Positions 8,325 to 17,740 are shown, counted from the first letter of the stretch. The stretch is 44,539 bases of DNA from Aerococcaceae bacterium DSM 111020 (GCA_015863185.1 JACBXP010000015.1:1-44539), one strand, 5' to 3'. Translations and numbers: made by a program. Notes: generated by a model from the letters alone, not told the origin.

Positions 8325-9179
8325 TTGGATATACAAGAATTATTAAGAGAATTAATGTCTGATGATACGAGTGAATTTTTCATTGCTTTTGCGGCAGTTA
8401 TTGTAAAAATTGCTTTTATTACAATCTTATTGATGATTGGAAAATGGTTTATTCATTCATCTTTTGATCGCCATCTTTCCAATTGGTTGAATCGTTCAAC
8501 GCGAATGGGCAGCAATCGAGCGGAAACGATTGCTGATATTTTTCGCAATGGTTTGATATATATTTTATATTTCATTTATTTATACTGGTTATTATCGCTG
8601 CTAGGCGTCCCTATCGGTACACTAATTGCTGGTGCGGGGATTGCAGGAATTGCAATTGGGTTTGGTGCACAAGAGCTCATTCAAGATATTATTAATGGAT
8701 TCTTCATCATTTTCGAAGGTCAATATGAAATTGGAGATTTAATTACGCTTCCTGAAGAAGACATTACAGGAACTATTATTTCTGTCGGCATTCGTACTAC
8801 CAAAATGCGTACCGCTTCGGGTGAAATTTTCTTTATTCCCAATAGCTCAGTGAATATTGTCAATAACCAGAGTCGCCGTTCTCGGTCAATTAATTTAGAT
8901 TTGCCGGTTCAGGATAATACACCCATTGAGTTATTGGAATCAGTTGTTAGTGAAACAACGACAATGATTCAAGAAAAATATTCCGAAGTGTTGGTTTCCG
9001 ATCCAGATATTATAGGTTTTGTGCGAGGTGTGGATCAGACCTTCAATTACCGTATCACCTTTACTTTGAAGAATGGTGAACAGTACAAACATGAGAGTCT
9101 CTTCTATCGAGAATTCCTACTGGCATTTGAGCATAATCATATTGAGATTCCAAATTCTGTTTATGATCCTGCTGAGTAA
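8325..9179 (+). CDS. MscS-family small-conductance mechanosensitive channel
   Basis: 284 aa. Three membrane helices (about 20-42, 70-90 and the pore helix). The pore-lining TM3 and following beta domain are diagnostic: GAGIAGIAIGFGAQELIQD (about 102-120), then INGFFIIFEGQYEIGDLI and IPNSSVNIVNNQSR. MscS channels open under membrane tension and release solutes on hypo-osmotic shock. I use the TTG at 8325 because AGAGGTG lies six nt upstream and the next Met is well inside TM1's leader. The gene is monocistronic, with its own terminator. Confidence 0.9.
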   Translation: MDIQELLRELMSDDTSEFFIAFAAVIVKIAFITILLMIGKWFIHSSFDRHLSNWLNRSTRMGSNRAETIADIFRNGLIYILYFIYLYWLLSLLGVPIGTLIAGAGIAGIAIGFGAQELIQDIINGFFIIFEGQYEIGDLITLPEEDITGTIISVGIRTTKMRTASGEIFFIPNSSVNIVNNQSRRSRSINLDLPVQDNTPIELLESVVSETTTMIQEKYSEVLVSDPDIIGFVRGVDQTFNYRITFTLKNGEQYKHESLFYREFLLAFEHNHIEIPNSVYDPAE

Positions 9180-9193
9180 TTGAGTCAGTAAAC

Positions 9194-9226
9194 AAGCCCC
9201 AATCATTCGATGATTAGGGGCTTTTA
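9194..9226. terminator. Terminator between mscS and yfcE
   Basis: AAGCCCCAATCA and TGATTAGGGGCTT form a stem with one bulge, followed by TTATT on the plus strand. It serves the convergent genes on both sides. Confidence 0.8.
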
Positions 9227-9745
9227 TTAATTTCTGTCAAATTGTTCTGTTAATCGAGGAATCAATTGATTCTCATCATCATAATATTCAACTGTGATTT
9301 GTTCTGGTTGAATATCAACGACCGCAAATGTCCGTTCGGGATGTTGTCCTCTAGATTGGTTTAAACTTCCAGGATTCATCATCAAAATATCTTCTGAATA
9401 ATTTGCATATAATTGATGGGTGTGGCCATGAAAAATGAATGTTGCGCCTCTATTCTTACCATCTTTAAATAATGGTTCCAAGCCACGGTTCACTTTATTT
9501 AAATGGCCGTGAACTAAATACACGACACCTTCTGGTGTATCAACCATTTTTGATTCAGGAAATCCAGGGTCAAAATCCATATTTCCTCTAACTACCGCAT
9601 CTACATCATTCCAAATAGGGTCATCTGCTGGAATTTCACTATCCCCGGTATGGAATATATAATCCACTTGCGATCGCCAATATTGTAATAATTCTTGCAC
9701 TGTTAAATATCTTCCATGATTATCACTCATTATTAAAAACTTCAT
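9227..9745 (-). CDS. YfcE/MJ0936-type metallophosphoesterase
   Basis: 172 aa metal-dependent phosphodiesterase. The calcineurin-like motifs are visible in order: SDNHG (D-x-H, about residue 7), HTGDSE, RGNMDFD (GNCD-type), VHGH and FHGHTH, then MNPGS. Family members hydrolyse phosphodiester model substrates and the physiological substrate is unknown. Two ATGs are close together. The one at 9745 has AAGGAG at about 10 nt, whereas for the one at 9754 the site is only 1-2 nt away, so I use 9745. The gene overlaps the 3' end of rdgB by 23 nt, indicating translational coupling in racE-rdgB-yfcE. Confidence 0.88.
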   Translation of the reverse strand: MKFLIMSDNHGRYLTVQELLQYWRSQVDYIFHTGDSEIPADDPIWNDVDAVVRGNMDFDPGFPESKMVDTPEGVVYLVHGHLNKVNRGLEPLFKDGKNRGATFIFHGHTHQLYANYSEDILMMNPGSLNQSRGQHPERTFAVVDIQPEQITVEYYDDENQLIPRLTEQFDRN

Positions 9746-10358
9746 GATCTTCATTCTCCTTTAACCAAATTGGTAATTTTTGTTTCAACGATTGAATCGC
9801 TCGACCACGGTGACTTAATTCATTCTTCTCAGCCATCGTCATTTGCGCAAAAGTTTTTTCTTTTGGTTCATAATAAAATAAAGGATCATAACCAAAACCG
9901 TCCAATCCTTTCGGTTCATGGAGTATTTCTCCGTTTACACGCCCTTCTACTACAAGTGAATCCACGCCTTTGGCGCTGACTACAATGCAAGAAACAAAAT
10001 AAGCCTCACGTTGGTGCGGAGCACATTGTGCTAATTCCTTTAATAATTTCTGGTTATTTGTTTGATCCGTTGCATTAGTGCCACTATATCTAGCACTATA
10101 AATGCCCGGTTCACCATCCAAACTAGGTACAACCAATCCTGAATCATCGGCCAATACGATTTCACCAGTTAACTCTGCGATTGTTTCTGCTTTCAATCGT
10201 GCATTTTCTTCGAAGGATTGACCTGTTTCTTCTACTTCTGGAAGTTCAGGATATTCTTCTAAAGAATGAATCGTTTCATCGAGCCCTATCGCTTCCATTA
10301 AGTCCCGAAATTCTTTTAACTTTCCATTATTTCTCGTTGCTATAATCAATAATTTCAT
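9723..10358 (-). CDS. rdgB: XTP/dITP diphosphatase (RdgB/HAM1 family)
   Basis: 211 aa. It shows the N-terminal ATRNNGKLKEF substrate-binding loop, ADDSGLVVPSLDGEPGIYSARY (metal and base recognition), GFGYDPLF and the terminal SHRGRA motif of the ITPase family. It removes non-canonical purine triphosphates (ITP, XTP, dITP) from the nucleotide pool. It overlaps the end of racE by 32 nt and the start of yfcE by 23 nt. This gene order is common in Lactobacillales, where some homologues are fused to the racemase; here they are separate. Confidence 0.93.
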   Translation of the reverse strand: MKLLIIATRNNGKLKEFRDLMEAIGLDETIHSLEEYPELPEVEETGQSFEENARLKAETIAELTGEIVLADDSGLVVPSLDGEPGIYSARYSGTNATDQTNNQKLLKELAQCAPHQREAYFVSCIVVSAKGVDSLVVEGRVNGEILHEPKGLDGFGYDPLFYYEPKEKTFAQMTMAEKNELSHRGRAIQSLKQKLPIWLKENEDHEVFNNE

Positions 10359-11172
10359 CTCCTCTGATTACCACTTCTTGAACTGTCAAGTCAGGTTGGT
10401 TGAGCCATTGACGTGTAAAGTGTGCAAAATCTTCTCCGTCTCCTGTCGTGTAATACGCTTGGGTAGCTGAATTTTTTTGATTGTCATCAGAACTTCGACC
10501 AAGATTAAAATAGTCCAATAAAGTACTCACTTCATTGATTGCTTCTGCTCCCGAATCAATTAAAATAACATGTTCTCCCATCACTCGTTGAATCTGATTG
10601 CGAAGGAGTGGATAATGAGTACATCCTAGGACAAGCGTATCCACATTATTTTCTTTTAAAGGTTGTAGATCCTCATTAATAATATGCATGGTTTCAGCGT
10701 CATTAATCCTTTGTTCTTCCACAATCGGAACAAAACGAGGCACCGCTCGTTCATGGACTGTCATATTATTTTCTTTGGCATCAATGACCTTTTGATATAA
10801 ATGACTCTCCACTGTTCCCTTTGTTCCAATCACACCGATTTGTTGATTTTCGGTCACTTTTATCGCAGCTCGACTCCCTGCATGGATGACACCGACAACC
10901 GGGATAGGCATTTCACGGCGCAATTCTTTAAGTGTCGCTGCTGTTCCTGTATTACAAGCAATGACTAACATTTTAATGCCTTTTTCCATTAAGAAAGCAG
11001 TTAACTGTTTCGTATATTGACGGACTTCAGACAAAGGTCTAGATCCATAAGGTGCACGAGCACTATCACCAATATAGATGATCGATTCGTTTGGTAATTG
11101 TTTTAAGCTTTCTTTAACGACGGTTAAACCGCCAAAACCTGAATCTAAAAAGCCTATCGGTAAATCACGCAT
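10327..11172 (-). CDS. murI: Glutamate racemase
   Basis: 281 aa (also called racE). It converts L- to D-glutamate for peptidoglycan stem peptides. Motifs: LDSGFGGLTVVK (first catalytic region), GDSARAPYGSR, ACNTGTAAT with the catalytic Cys, and LGCTHYPLL with the second catalytic Cys. The frame is open to 11274, but the ATG at 11172 has AGGGGGA seven nt upstream and begins the conserved IGFLDSG region. It is the first gene of racE-rdgB-yfcE. A possible -10 (TAAAAT) lies upstream, but I see no convincing -35. Confidence 0.94.
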   Translation of the reverse strand: MRDLPIGFLDSGFGGLTVVKESLKQLPNESIIYIGDSARAPYGSRPLSEVRQYTKQLTAFLMEKGIKMLVIACNTGTAATLKELRREMPIPVVGVIHAGSRAAIKVTENQQIGVIGTKGTVESHLYQKVIDAKENNMTVHERAVPRFVPIVEEQRINDAETMHIINEDLQPLKENNVDTLVLGCTHYPLLRNQIQRVMGEHVILIDSGAEAINEVSTLLDYFNLGRSSDDNQKNSATQAYYTTGDGEDFAHFTRQWLNQPDLTVQEVVIRGDEIIDYSNEK

Positions 11173-11254
11173 AAAATCCCCCTTCTCACTAATATTTATT
11201 TTACCACAAGTATCTATTATTTCGCTTCTAATTATCATGGAACTAAAAAATTTG

Positions 11255-11287
11255 TAGAAAAAACACGCATCCACTCGGACACGTGTT
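11255..11287 (-). terminator. Terminator of the ddh operon
   Basis: On the minus strand AACACGTGTCC pairs with GGATGCGTGTT (11 bp, two G-U pairs, loop GAGT), followed by TTTTTTC. Confidence 0.82.
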
Positions 11288-11313
11288 ATACATTGGAATA
11301 TATCCGTTTAAGA

Positions 11314-12291
11314 CTATATATCTTCTTTTAATAACGCATCATAAGATTTAGGCGATAGATAACGAATTGGAATATCCAGAATAGTCTTCGCACCAAATTG
11401 ATCTAGATCAGCTAACGATTTTGCCGCTCGAGCACAGGCCACCAGTACACTTGCTGTAAATTCCGGATTAGAATCTAAAGTTAAGCTGAATTCAGCTAAT
11501 TGTTGCGTATGCGGTGTTGTTTCTCCAGAGCGAATCACAAAACCACCATGTGGCAACTCTTGGTGTTCATGCTTTAATGTATTCTCATCAATAAAATGCA
11601 CCACTGTTTTATAATCCGCAAAATAATTCGGCATGGTGACAATCGCTTCTTCAATGGCTTGTTTATCTGCCCCATCCTGAGCCACGACATAGCACTCACG
11701 TAAATGTTTATCTTGCGTGGTTAATTCTGCTCCTACACCTTGGCGTACTTGTGCAATGGCATCTGCCACAGGAATGGTATATTGAACCGCATCTTTCACT
11801 CCCTCGATACGACGTAACGCATCAGAATGACCTTGACTCACTCCTTTACCCCAGAATGTATGCGTCATTCCTTGTGGTAAAATAGCTTCCAATAATACAC
11901 GGTTCAGCGAGAACAAACCAGGATCCCAACCTACTGATAATACACAGACTGAGTGATGGTCCCTAGCTATTTTATCAAGTGTCTGATAGTGTTGAGCAAT
12001 CTGGGAATGATTATCAAAGCTGTCCACTGTATTAAATAACTGGGTATATTTTGGGGTCTGCTCTGGTAAGTCAGTCGCCGATCCTCCACATAAAATCATG
12101 ACATCGATGGTTTCTTGATAGTCAGGTATCGCATCGATATGTTCGACCGTCACAGCTTGATTAACTGGACGAACGCCCTCCTTACCACGCCGCGAAAAGA
12201 TGGCTATTAATTCCATATCTTCCTGTTGCTTGACGGCTAATTCAACCCCTTTTCCAAGATTACCATAGCCAATAATTCCAATTCTGATCAT
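11314..12291 (-). CDS. ddh: meso-Diaminopimelate D-dehydrogenase
   Basis: 325 aa, the length of the family. It catalyses the one-step NADPH-dependent amination of tetrahydrodipicolinate to meso-DAP, bypassing the succinylase and acetylase branches of lysine synthesis. An N-terminal Rossmann GIIGYGNLGKG and the NADP-favouring FSRRG are present, as are the conserved CGGSATDLPEQ, SVGWDPGLFSLNR and FWGKGVSQGHSDALRRI segments that line the DAP site. AGGTGAT precedes the ATG. It follows the membrane-protein gene by 15 nt on the same strand, so they are co-transcribed. In an order where many members are lysine auxotrophs or use other routes, its presence is notable. Confidence 0.93.
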   Translation of the reverse strand: MIRIGIIGYGNLGKGVELAVKQQEDMELIAIFSRRGKEGVRPVNQAVTVEHIDAIPDYQETIDVMILCGGSATDLPEQTPKYTQLFNTVDSFDNHSQIAQHYQTLDKIARDHHSVCVLSVGWDPGLFSLNRVLLEAILPQGMTHTFWGKGVSQGHSDALRRIEGVKDAVQYTIPVADAIAQVRQGVGAELTTQDKHLRECYVVAQDGADKQAIEEAIVTMPNYFADYKTVVHFIDENTLKHEHQELPHGGFVIRSGETTPHTQQLAEFSLTLDSNPEFTASVLVACARAAKSLADLDQFGAKTILDIPIRYLSPKSYDALLKEDI

Positions 12292-12306
12292 TTTATCACC
12301 TATTCA

Positions 12307-13986
12307 TTAATTAGACTGTTTGACATTTAATTCAATAACCTCACCATTTTCGGTTGCTTTGAAAATTACTGAATCTCCCGATTCAACAAATGGCAAATAA
12401 TCATTCAAAGCTAAATCAGCTTGATAAACTGTGCCATCAATCATAAAATAATACACTGTTTCCCCGTCAGCGACAACCGCTTGAATCTCTTCAATTCTTC
12501 CTTCAATCTCTTCTAAATCTGTCGCTTCCAGAATAGCCGTTTCATCGACAGGATTTTCTAAAGCATAATTTTGCATTAAGAGTTGCACATTAGGGGCGGT
12601 AATGACATTTTGATAATTTTGGGCATCAATTAAAGCATACTCTTTAATTAAGCCTTCATTGTCCTTCAAAGTCAAAATATATAAAGGCCTACCTCCGATA
12701 TTAATCAATAATGGGAAGGTCGCTGTATATTCTGTTTCTTGAACGCTTCCTTCTGCAGATCGCATGGCTGAGAATTCTTCGGCTGCCGTTAAAGGATACA
12801 TCACCGCATCTTTCGTACGCATATTGACAAGCATAAAACCAATATTCGATTCATCCGCAACAACAGAAGTAATCCCTGTATATAAATATAAATCATCGTC
12901 CATTGGTAAATAATTATAACCTTCGGTCGGTTGTGTCACCCCATTTTTCGCAAATAAGGCATTCCAAAATCCACCTGAATAATGTCCCTTCATTTGTAAT
13001 TGATGAAGGATTAAATCTGCCGAATAGACACGATCCACCCAATCAGGAATATGGTCTAAGTCATAATCTTCTGTCTCTCCGGTCATGGCATTTAACAATA
13101 TTACTCCAGATGGCTCAGGCTCTCTGAGGAAAAAATTCCTTGTATAGGTCGTTGCTATATAATAAGGATTGCCTTCATCATCAATCTCAAAGCTTGGTTG
13201 TTCGAAGATGCTGAATGGGTATTCAAATCGCAACCGCCGCAATACATCGCGGTGGAATAGATCAGCATCACTATATTTAATCGTTTGAGGAGGTGTTTCT
13301 AAAGTCACTTCCCCGGTTACATTGTGCACTTTAATATAGTGTGGGATTCCTTGCCGGAAGTTATTTAACCATTTGAAGAAGCCAGCATATTCTAATGGAG
13401 ATACTCGATAAGGTACACTCTCGATATTAATCTGGGTATAATCATCTGCTGCTTCAAACTGAGAAACCAAATCAGTCAAAGCGCCTAATTGTCGGTCCCC
13501 TAATCGTTGGGCCGTATCACGGTCTACTAATGTAATTTGACTTAGGTCTGTTTCAGGAAAATCTTCAGCAAAATCTTTGCGCTCTACTTGAATCATTTCT
13601 GAATAATTATCAGCAAAAAATAATGGCGAAAAAATCAAATAGGATACACCGGCGACTAATGCCAAGATTAACCATGCTCCTATCATCCAAGCATATTTAC
13701 TACCTTTAATTTTTAAATTCTTAAAATTAAAAGACCATGCCGGCTGTTTATTTTCAGTTAATTGAGTGACCACATCAAAACCATCCGCCATCAATTCAAT
13801 CAGTAATATCACTGCTGTAATAATGAGTAAAAACATCCAAAATGCTGGAGATGCGTAATGGATGGGTGGGAGCACAATATAATAATAAATTGCAAGCCCA
13901 ATTAGTGTTGGAATATATAACCATCGGATATTGTGTTTTTTTCCGGATGATTTCCGTTTTGTTGTTGAATTTGTTACATCTTTCAT
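12307..13986 (-). CDS. Membrane protein with large extracytoplasmic domain, function unknown
   Basis: 559 aa; I do not recognise it. There are three N-terminal membrane helices (about 22-42, 48-72 and 98-120) after a basic Ser/Thr/Lys-rich start. About 430 residues probably lie outside the membrane. That part contains two similar segments, HNVTGEVTLE and LLNAMTGETEDYDL, of the kind seen in PepSY-like modules, and ends in a short beta-rich region (about 500-559) that could be OB-like; both readings are inference. The frame opens at 14034, but ATG 13986 has AGAGGTGA just upstream. It is the first gene of a unit with ddh, which hints at a cell-wall connection but does not show one. Confidence 0.75.
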   Translation of the reverse strand: MKDVTNSTTKRKSSGKKHNIRWLYIPTLIGLAIYYYIVLPPIHYASPAFWMFLLIITAVILLIELMADGFDVVTQLTENKQPAWSFNFKNLKIKGSKYAWMIGAWLILALVAGVSYLIFSPLFFADNYSEMIQVERKDFAEDFPETDLSQITLVDRDTAQRLGDRQLGALTDLVSQFEAADDYTQINIESVPYRVSPLEYAGFFKWLNNFRQGIPHYIKVHNVTGEVTLETPPQTIKYSDADLFHRDVLRRLRFEYPFSIFEQPSFEIDDEGNPYYIATTYTRNFFLREPEPSGVILLNAMTGETEDYDLDHIPDWVDRVYSADLILHQLQMKGHYSGGFWNALFAKNGVTQPTEGYNYLPMDDDLYLYTGITSVVADESNIGFMLVNMRTKDAVMYPLTAAEEFSAMRSAEGSVQETEYTATFPLLINIGGRPLYILTLKDNEGLIKEYALIDAQNYQNVITAPNVQLLMQNYALENPVDETAILEATDLEEIEGRIEEIQAVVADGETVYYFMIDGTVYQADLALNDYLPFVESGDSVIFKATENGEVIELNVKQSN

Positions 13987-14051
13987 AAACTCACCTCTTG
14001 GTTTAATTATAGAGAAGTCAACGAATGCATGCAACTAACAATCGTTCAACA

Positions 14052-14085
14052 TAAAAAAAGCATTCAAGCGAATCGCTCGAATGCT
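14052..14085 (-). terminator. trxA terminator
   Basis: A 12-bp stem (14059-14070 with 14074-14085, one G-U pair) followed on the minus strand by seven T. It ends trxA. Confidence 0.88.
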
Positions 14086-14096
14086 AATATTAACAA

Positions 14097-14405
14097 TTAT
14101 TTATATTGTTCTAAAACTTCTGTTAATCGCTGTTTATCATGCACACCGATTAATTTTTCAACCACTTCACCATCTTTTTTGATGAGTAGTGTTGGAATAG
14201 ACATAATACCGAATTTTGATGCAGTTTCTTGTTCTTCATCGACATTCATTTTAAAGAAATCGACTTCATCCATTTCATTATCTAATTCATCAATGATTGG
14301 TGATTGCATACGACATGGGCCACACCATGGTGCCCAAAAATCCACCAATGATAGACCTTCGGAAGTTTTTTCTTCGAACTGTGCATCTGTAATTGCTTCT
14401 GTCAT
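14097..14405 (-). CDS. trxA: Thioredoxin
   Basis: 102 aa, standard size. The redox-active site FWAPWCGPCRM (WCGPC) is at about residues 25-35 and the cis-proline region is MSIPTLLI. It is a general cytoplasmic disulfide reductase fed by TrxB. Three consecutive ATG codons (14411, 14408, 14405) follow GGGAGG. Spacing favours the second or third, and I list the third. It lies downstream of mutS2, a very common neighbour in Bacillota, with its own terminator. Confidence 0.95.
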   Translation of the reverse strand: MTEAITDAQFEEKTSEGLSLVDFWAPWCGPCRMQSPIIDELDNEMDEVDFFKMNVDEEQETASKFGIMSIPTLLIKKDGEVVEKLIGVHDKQRLTEVLEQYK

Positions 14406-14483
14406 CATCATTACCTCCCATTTCTTTTAACTTTAAATTAATTATACGAGCTTCCCCTTGACAGGTCAAAAATATTGCTTACA

Positions 14484-16832
14484 CTATTTGAAATACACCT
14501 GCGTAGATCCATGTCCACCAGCATTTGGCGGAGAATATTGGAAGCGATCAACTTGTGGATGTTTCTTGAGTGCTTTTTGAACACCGCCACGAATTGCTCC
14601 GGTCCCCATGCCGTGAATAATCGTAACCATCGGATGATTAGATAGCAATGCTTGATCTAAATATTGGTTCAACTCGCGCATGGCCTCTTCATAACGTTGC
14701 CCTCTAAGGTCTAATTGCGTTTTAACTTTATTTCCTGCTTGTCGCTGAACATTGACTTTTTGTTTCCGGTCAACTTTTTCTATGGGTTCGAGTTCTTTTG
14801 CTGGAATCGTCATTTGTAAGATTCCCATCTGTACAACATAGTGATCATCATCCGCTTGATCGATAATCGTTCCACGTTGCCCATATGTTAAAACTTCCAC
14901 GTCATCGCCAACTTTTAATTGATTGGCTTTTTTAGCTTTTTTAAGGACTTTATTTTTCTTGAGATGTTCGGGCTGTTTTAAGTCACGCATTTTCTTCTGC
15001 TTATCGATTAAAACATGTTCCTTAATTGTTGTGTTTTGTCCTTGTTCAAGTTGAAGGTCGCGAATTTCTTGAATAATTTTATTCGCTTCTTCTTCCGCCT
15101 GTTGCACTTTCTCATTGGCTTCCTGACGGGCACATTTATTGATTGCTTCTTTACGATCAAGATAACGCTGGTATTCTGTTTTTAGGTCTTCAAGAAACTT
15201 TTCAGCCTCATCTAACATTTGTTGCGCTTGATCATTTTTTAATTCTGACTCTCGACGTTCACGCTCAAGATTAGCAACCAAGTCATTCATGGATTGACTA
15301 TCAGTCGAAGTTCCTTCACATGCATCCTTCAGGATATCCTCTCTGAGGCCAAGCCGACTCGAGATATCAAACGCATTAGAGCGCCCGGGAATCCCGATTA
15401 ATAAACGGTATGTTGGAGAAAGCGTCTCACTATCGAATTCCATACTCGCATTAATGGTTTGTGGCGTTTCATGCGCATACACTTTTAATTCTGGATAGTG
15501 CGTAGTCGCCATGACTACTGCATTTAATTTATGAATATAATTCAGAATGGCCATAGCTAAGGCCGCTCCCTCTTGAGGGTCTGTTCCTGATCCTAACTCA
15601 TCAAAGAGCAATAATGATTCATGCGTTGCTTGGTCAATGATGGATACAATATTTGTCATATGACTGGAGAAAGTTGATAAATTTTGTTCAATAGACTGTT
15701 CATCACCGATATCGGCAAAGACTTGATCAAATAAACCTATTTGACTTCCTTCACCTGCTGGAATATGCAGTCCTGATTGGCCCATCAAATGTAATAAGCC
15801 TAAAGTCTTCAAAAGTATCGTCTTCCCACCGGTATTGGGTCCTGTAATAATCAATGCCTGATAATGTTCACCTAGAATAATATCATTGGGAACGATTTGT
15901 TCAGGATCGATTAAAGGATGGCGTGCTTGCCATAAAGCGACATGTCTTTGAGACGACAGTTTAGGTTGAACCGCATTGATGTGCCTTGCATAATTACCTC
16001 TAGATTGGATGAAATCCAACTGGCCCATGATTCGTTCATTATGACGAATGTCTTCATTATATGGCATTAATTGTCCCGACATTTCTAACAATATCCGGTC
16101 AATTTCTGCCTTTTCTTCTACTTGAAGCTGATTACGGCGATTATTTAAATTCACTACGACTTGTGGTTCCATATATAAAGTCTGTCCCGTAGATGATTGA
16201 TCATGCACTGTTCCACCAATACTGGCACGATATTCCGCTTTAACGGGCAAGACATAACGATTATTTCGAATTGTGATGAGTGAATCACTCAGTAATTTCG
16301 CACGATTCTTGAGTATGTCATTCAATCGATCACGAACTTGTTCTTCAGCTTGCTGTTGCTGTCTGCGAACCTTGGCCAGTTCCGTAGATGCACTCGATAG
16401 GACTAGTCCTTCTTCACTGACTGTTTGTTCAATTTGGCGCACCATTTCAGGTAAATAAATCGATTGATCGACCCAATATTGTAATGCAGGATAATGATGA
16501 TCTTCTTCTTGTTGCTGTTTGAAGAAATCACCAACTTGTTGAGTAGATTGCAACAAACGTCCAATGGCCGCAATTTCAGACCCATTCAGACTAGCACCTA
16601 ACTCAAGACGTTTAATCGCATTAGATAAATTCATCATACTTGGGATAGGAATAGAATGATTTTTCTGAATAAGTGAAACCGATTCTGCTGTTTCATTTTG
16701 CCAAGTTTGGACGATATCATAATCGCTGGAAGGCTGAATATCTCTAATAAATTGTTTTGCTATATCTGTTTGTGTATAACTTGATAATTGTTGTAATATC
16801 TTATCGAATTCGAGTGTCTGATAAATTTTCAA
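14484..16832 (-). CDS. mutS2: MutS2 (RqcU) ATPase/endonuclease
   Basis: 782 aa, full length. A helical core/clamp region (1-300) precedes the ATPase domain, with Walker A GPNTGGKT near residue 328, Walker B LLLFDELGSGTDP near 407 and ATTHYPELK. A long Lys/Glu coiled coil (about 515-630) follows, then a KOW-like region and a C-terminal Smr nuclease domain (LDLRGQRYEEAM...HGMGTGAIRGGV, last 75 residues). It lacks the MutS mismatch-recognition domain. In Bacillus the protein splits collided ribosomes upstream of RQC; in other bacteria it limits recombination. It is one of a zapA-cvpA-mutS2-trxA series. Confidence 0.95.
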   Translation of the reverse strand: MKIYQTLEFDKILQQLSSYTQTDIAKQFIRDIQPSSDYDIVQTWQNETAESVSLIQKNHSIPIPSMMNLSNAIKRLELGASLNGSEIAAIGRLLQSTQQVGDFFKQQQEEDHHYPALQYWVDQSIYLPEMVRQIEQTVSEEGLVLSSASTELAKVRRQQQQAEEQVRDRLNDILKNRAKLLSDSLITIRNNRYVLPVKAEYRASIGGTVHDQSSTGQTLYMEPQVVVNLNNRRNQLQVEEKAEIDRILLEMSGQLMPYNEDIRHNERIMGQLDFIQSRGNYARHINAVQPKLSSQRHVALWQARHPLIDPEQIVPNDIILGEHYQALIITGPNTGGKTILLKTLGLLHLMGQSGLHIPAGEGSQIGLFDQVFADIGDEQSIEQNLSTFSSHMTNIVSIIDQATHESLLLFDELGSGTDPQEGAALAMAILNYIHKLNAVVMATTHYPELKVYAHETPQTINASMEFDSETLSPTYRLLIGIPGRSNAFDISSRLGLREDILKDACEGTSTDSQSMNDLVANLERERRESELKNDQAQQMLDEAEKFLEDLKTEYQRYLDRKEAINKCARQEANEKVQQAEEEANKIIQEIRDLQLEQGQNTTIKEHVLIDKQKKMRDLKQPEHLKKNKVLKKAKKANQLKVGDDVEVLTYGQRGTIIDQADDDHYVVQMGILQMTIPAKELEPIEKVDRKQKVNVQRQAGNKVKTQLDLRGQRYEEAMRELNQYLDQALLSNHPMVTIIHGMGTGAIRGGVQKALKKHPQVDRFQYSPPNAGGHGSTQVYFK

Positions 16833-16863
16833 ACTCTGTCTAATCCTCCTATTTCATGTTGTG

Positions 16864-17406
16864 TTAGTTAGCGGTAAACCAGTTTTCGGTGACATAAGTT
16901 GACAATAACGGTGTTTGAGTGACAATCCAGTAAGCTAAAGGGCTATTTACAAATTGTTGTTGAATCCATTCAATGGGGATTAACGACAAAATAAATAAAA
17001 TTACAAAAATGATGATATATGTAGCAATAAGATTTAATATGCCTCCTAATACTCCATTGAATTCCTTTAAAAAAGGATAATACATCACTGGACGAACTAA
17101 AACAGTTAATAGATTAGCAATGAGTAATACTAACACGCTAATCACTACAAAAGCTAACACATTATAAAATGCATCACTAATATAAAAACTTAATTCCTCG
17201 CTATAAATAGCTAATTGAGATCCCGGTTGAATGGATGGAAAAGGAATTATCATCTCTAAAATATCCGACAATGGACGATAAAGCATACTAGAAAGCACAA
17301 AGGCAATGATCATTCCTAATAATCGAATGATTTGGAGTGCCAGACCGCGACGATAACCAAAATAAAAGCCAAAGGCTAATAGAACGATAATAATAAATGT
17401 AAACAT
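16864..17406 (-). CDS. CvpA family membrane protein
   Basis: 180 aa with four membrane helices (about 2-22, 26-45, 80-108 and 120-145). The first helix and following GYRRGLALQIIRLLG loop are characteristic of CvpA/YshB. In E. coli cvpA is needed for colicin V production; in Gram-positives the role is unknown but the position between zapA and mutS2 is strongly conserved. It starts 10 nt after the zapA stop and is clearly part of the same transcript. Confidence 0.9.
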   Translation of the reverse strand: MFTFIIIVLLAFGFYFGYRRGLALQIIRLLGMIIAFVLSSMLYRPLSDILEMIIPFPSIQPGSQLAIYSEELSFYISDAFYNVLAFVVISVLVLLIANLLTVLVRPVMYYPFLKEFNGVLGGILNLIATYIIIFVILFILSLIPIEWIQQQFVNSPLAYWIVTQTPLLSTYVTENWFTAN

Positions 17407-17416
17407 AATAATCCTC

Positions 17417-17740
17417 CTAAGACCTTGTTGAGTCTGATGAACGGCGCGTAGGTGTCTGAATGTTCCGCTCTTTGGCTGGGCGTTGTTGTTGCGTTAATGT
17501 CTCTAGTTGTTCTTCTAAATCCATAATCTGTTGTTCTTTCACAAGTTGATCAGAGATAGCGTTCACAGCCATTAATATACTACGATCCTGAATAGACAAT
17601 TCAGGGGCTGCTTCTTTTAATTGTTGTAATTGTTGATTGACAATTTCGATGACAGCGGTCATATGTTGCGTTGATTTATCGCCGACAATCGTATATTGAC
17701 GTTCATCAATTGTCGCTTTAAAACGATTCTTTTGATTCAT
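17417..17740 (-). CDS. zapA: Cell division protein ZapA
   Basis: 107 aa. The N-terminal small domain FKATIDERQYTIVGDKS matches ZapA, and the C-terminal helix (about 70-95, EQQIMDLEEQLETL) is the expected dimerising coiled coil. ZapA binds FtsZ and promotes bundling at midcell. AAAGGAG precedes the ATG. Upstream on the minus strand a TGTTAAAAT extended -10 is present without a clear -35. It is the first gene of zapA-cvpA-mutS2-trxA and is transcribed divergently from rnhC. Confidence 0.9.
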   Translation of the reverse strand: MNQKNRFKATIDERQYTIVGDKSTQHMTAVIEIVNQQLQQLKEAAPELSIQDRSILMAVNAISDQLVKEQQIMDLEEQLETLTQQQRPAKERNIQTPTRRSSDSTRS

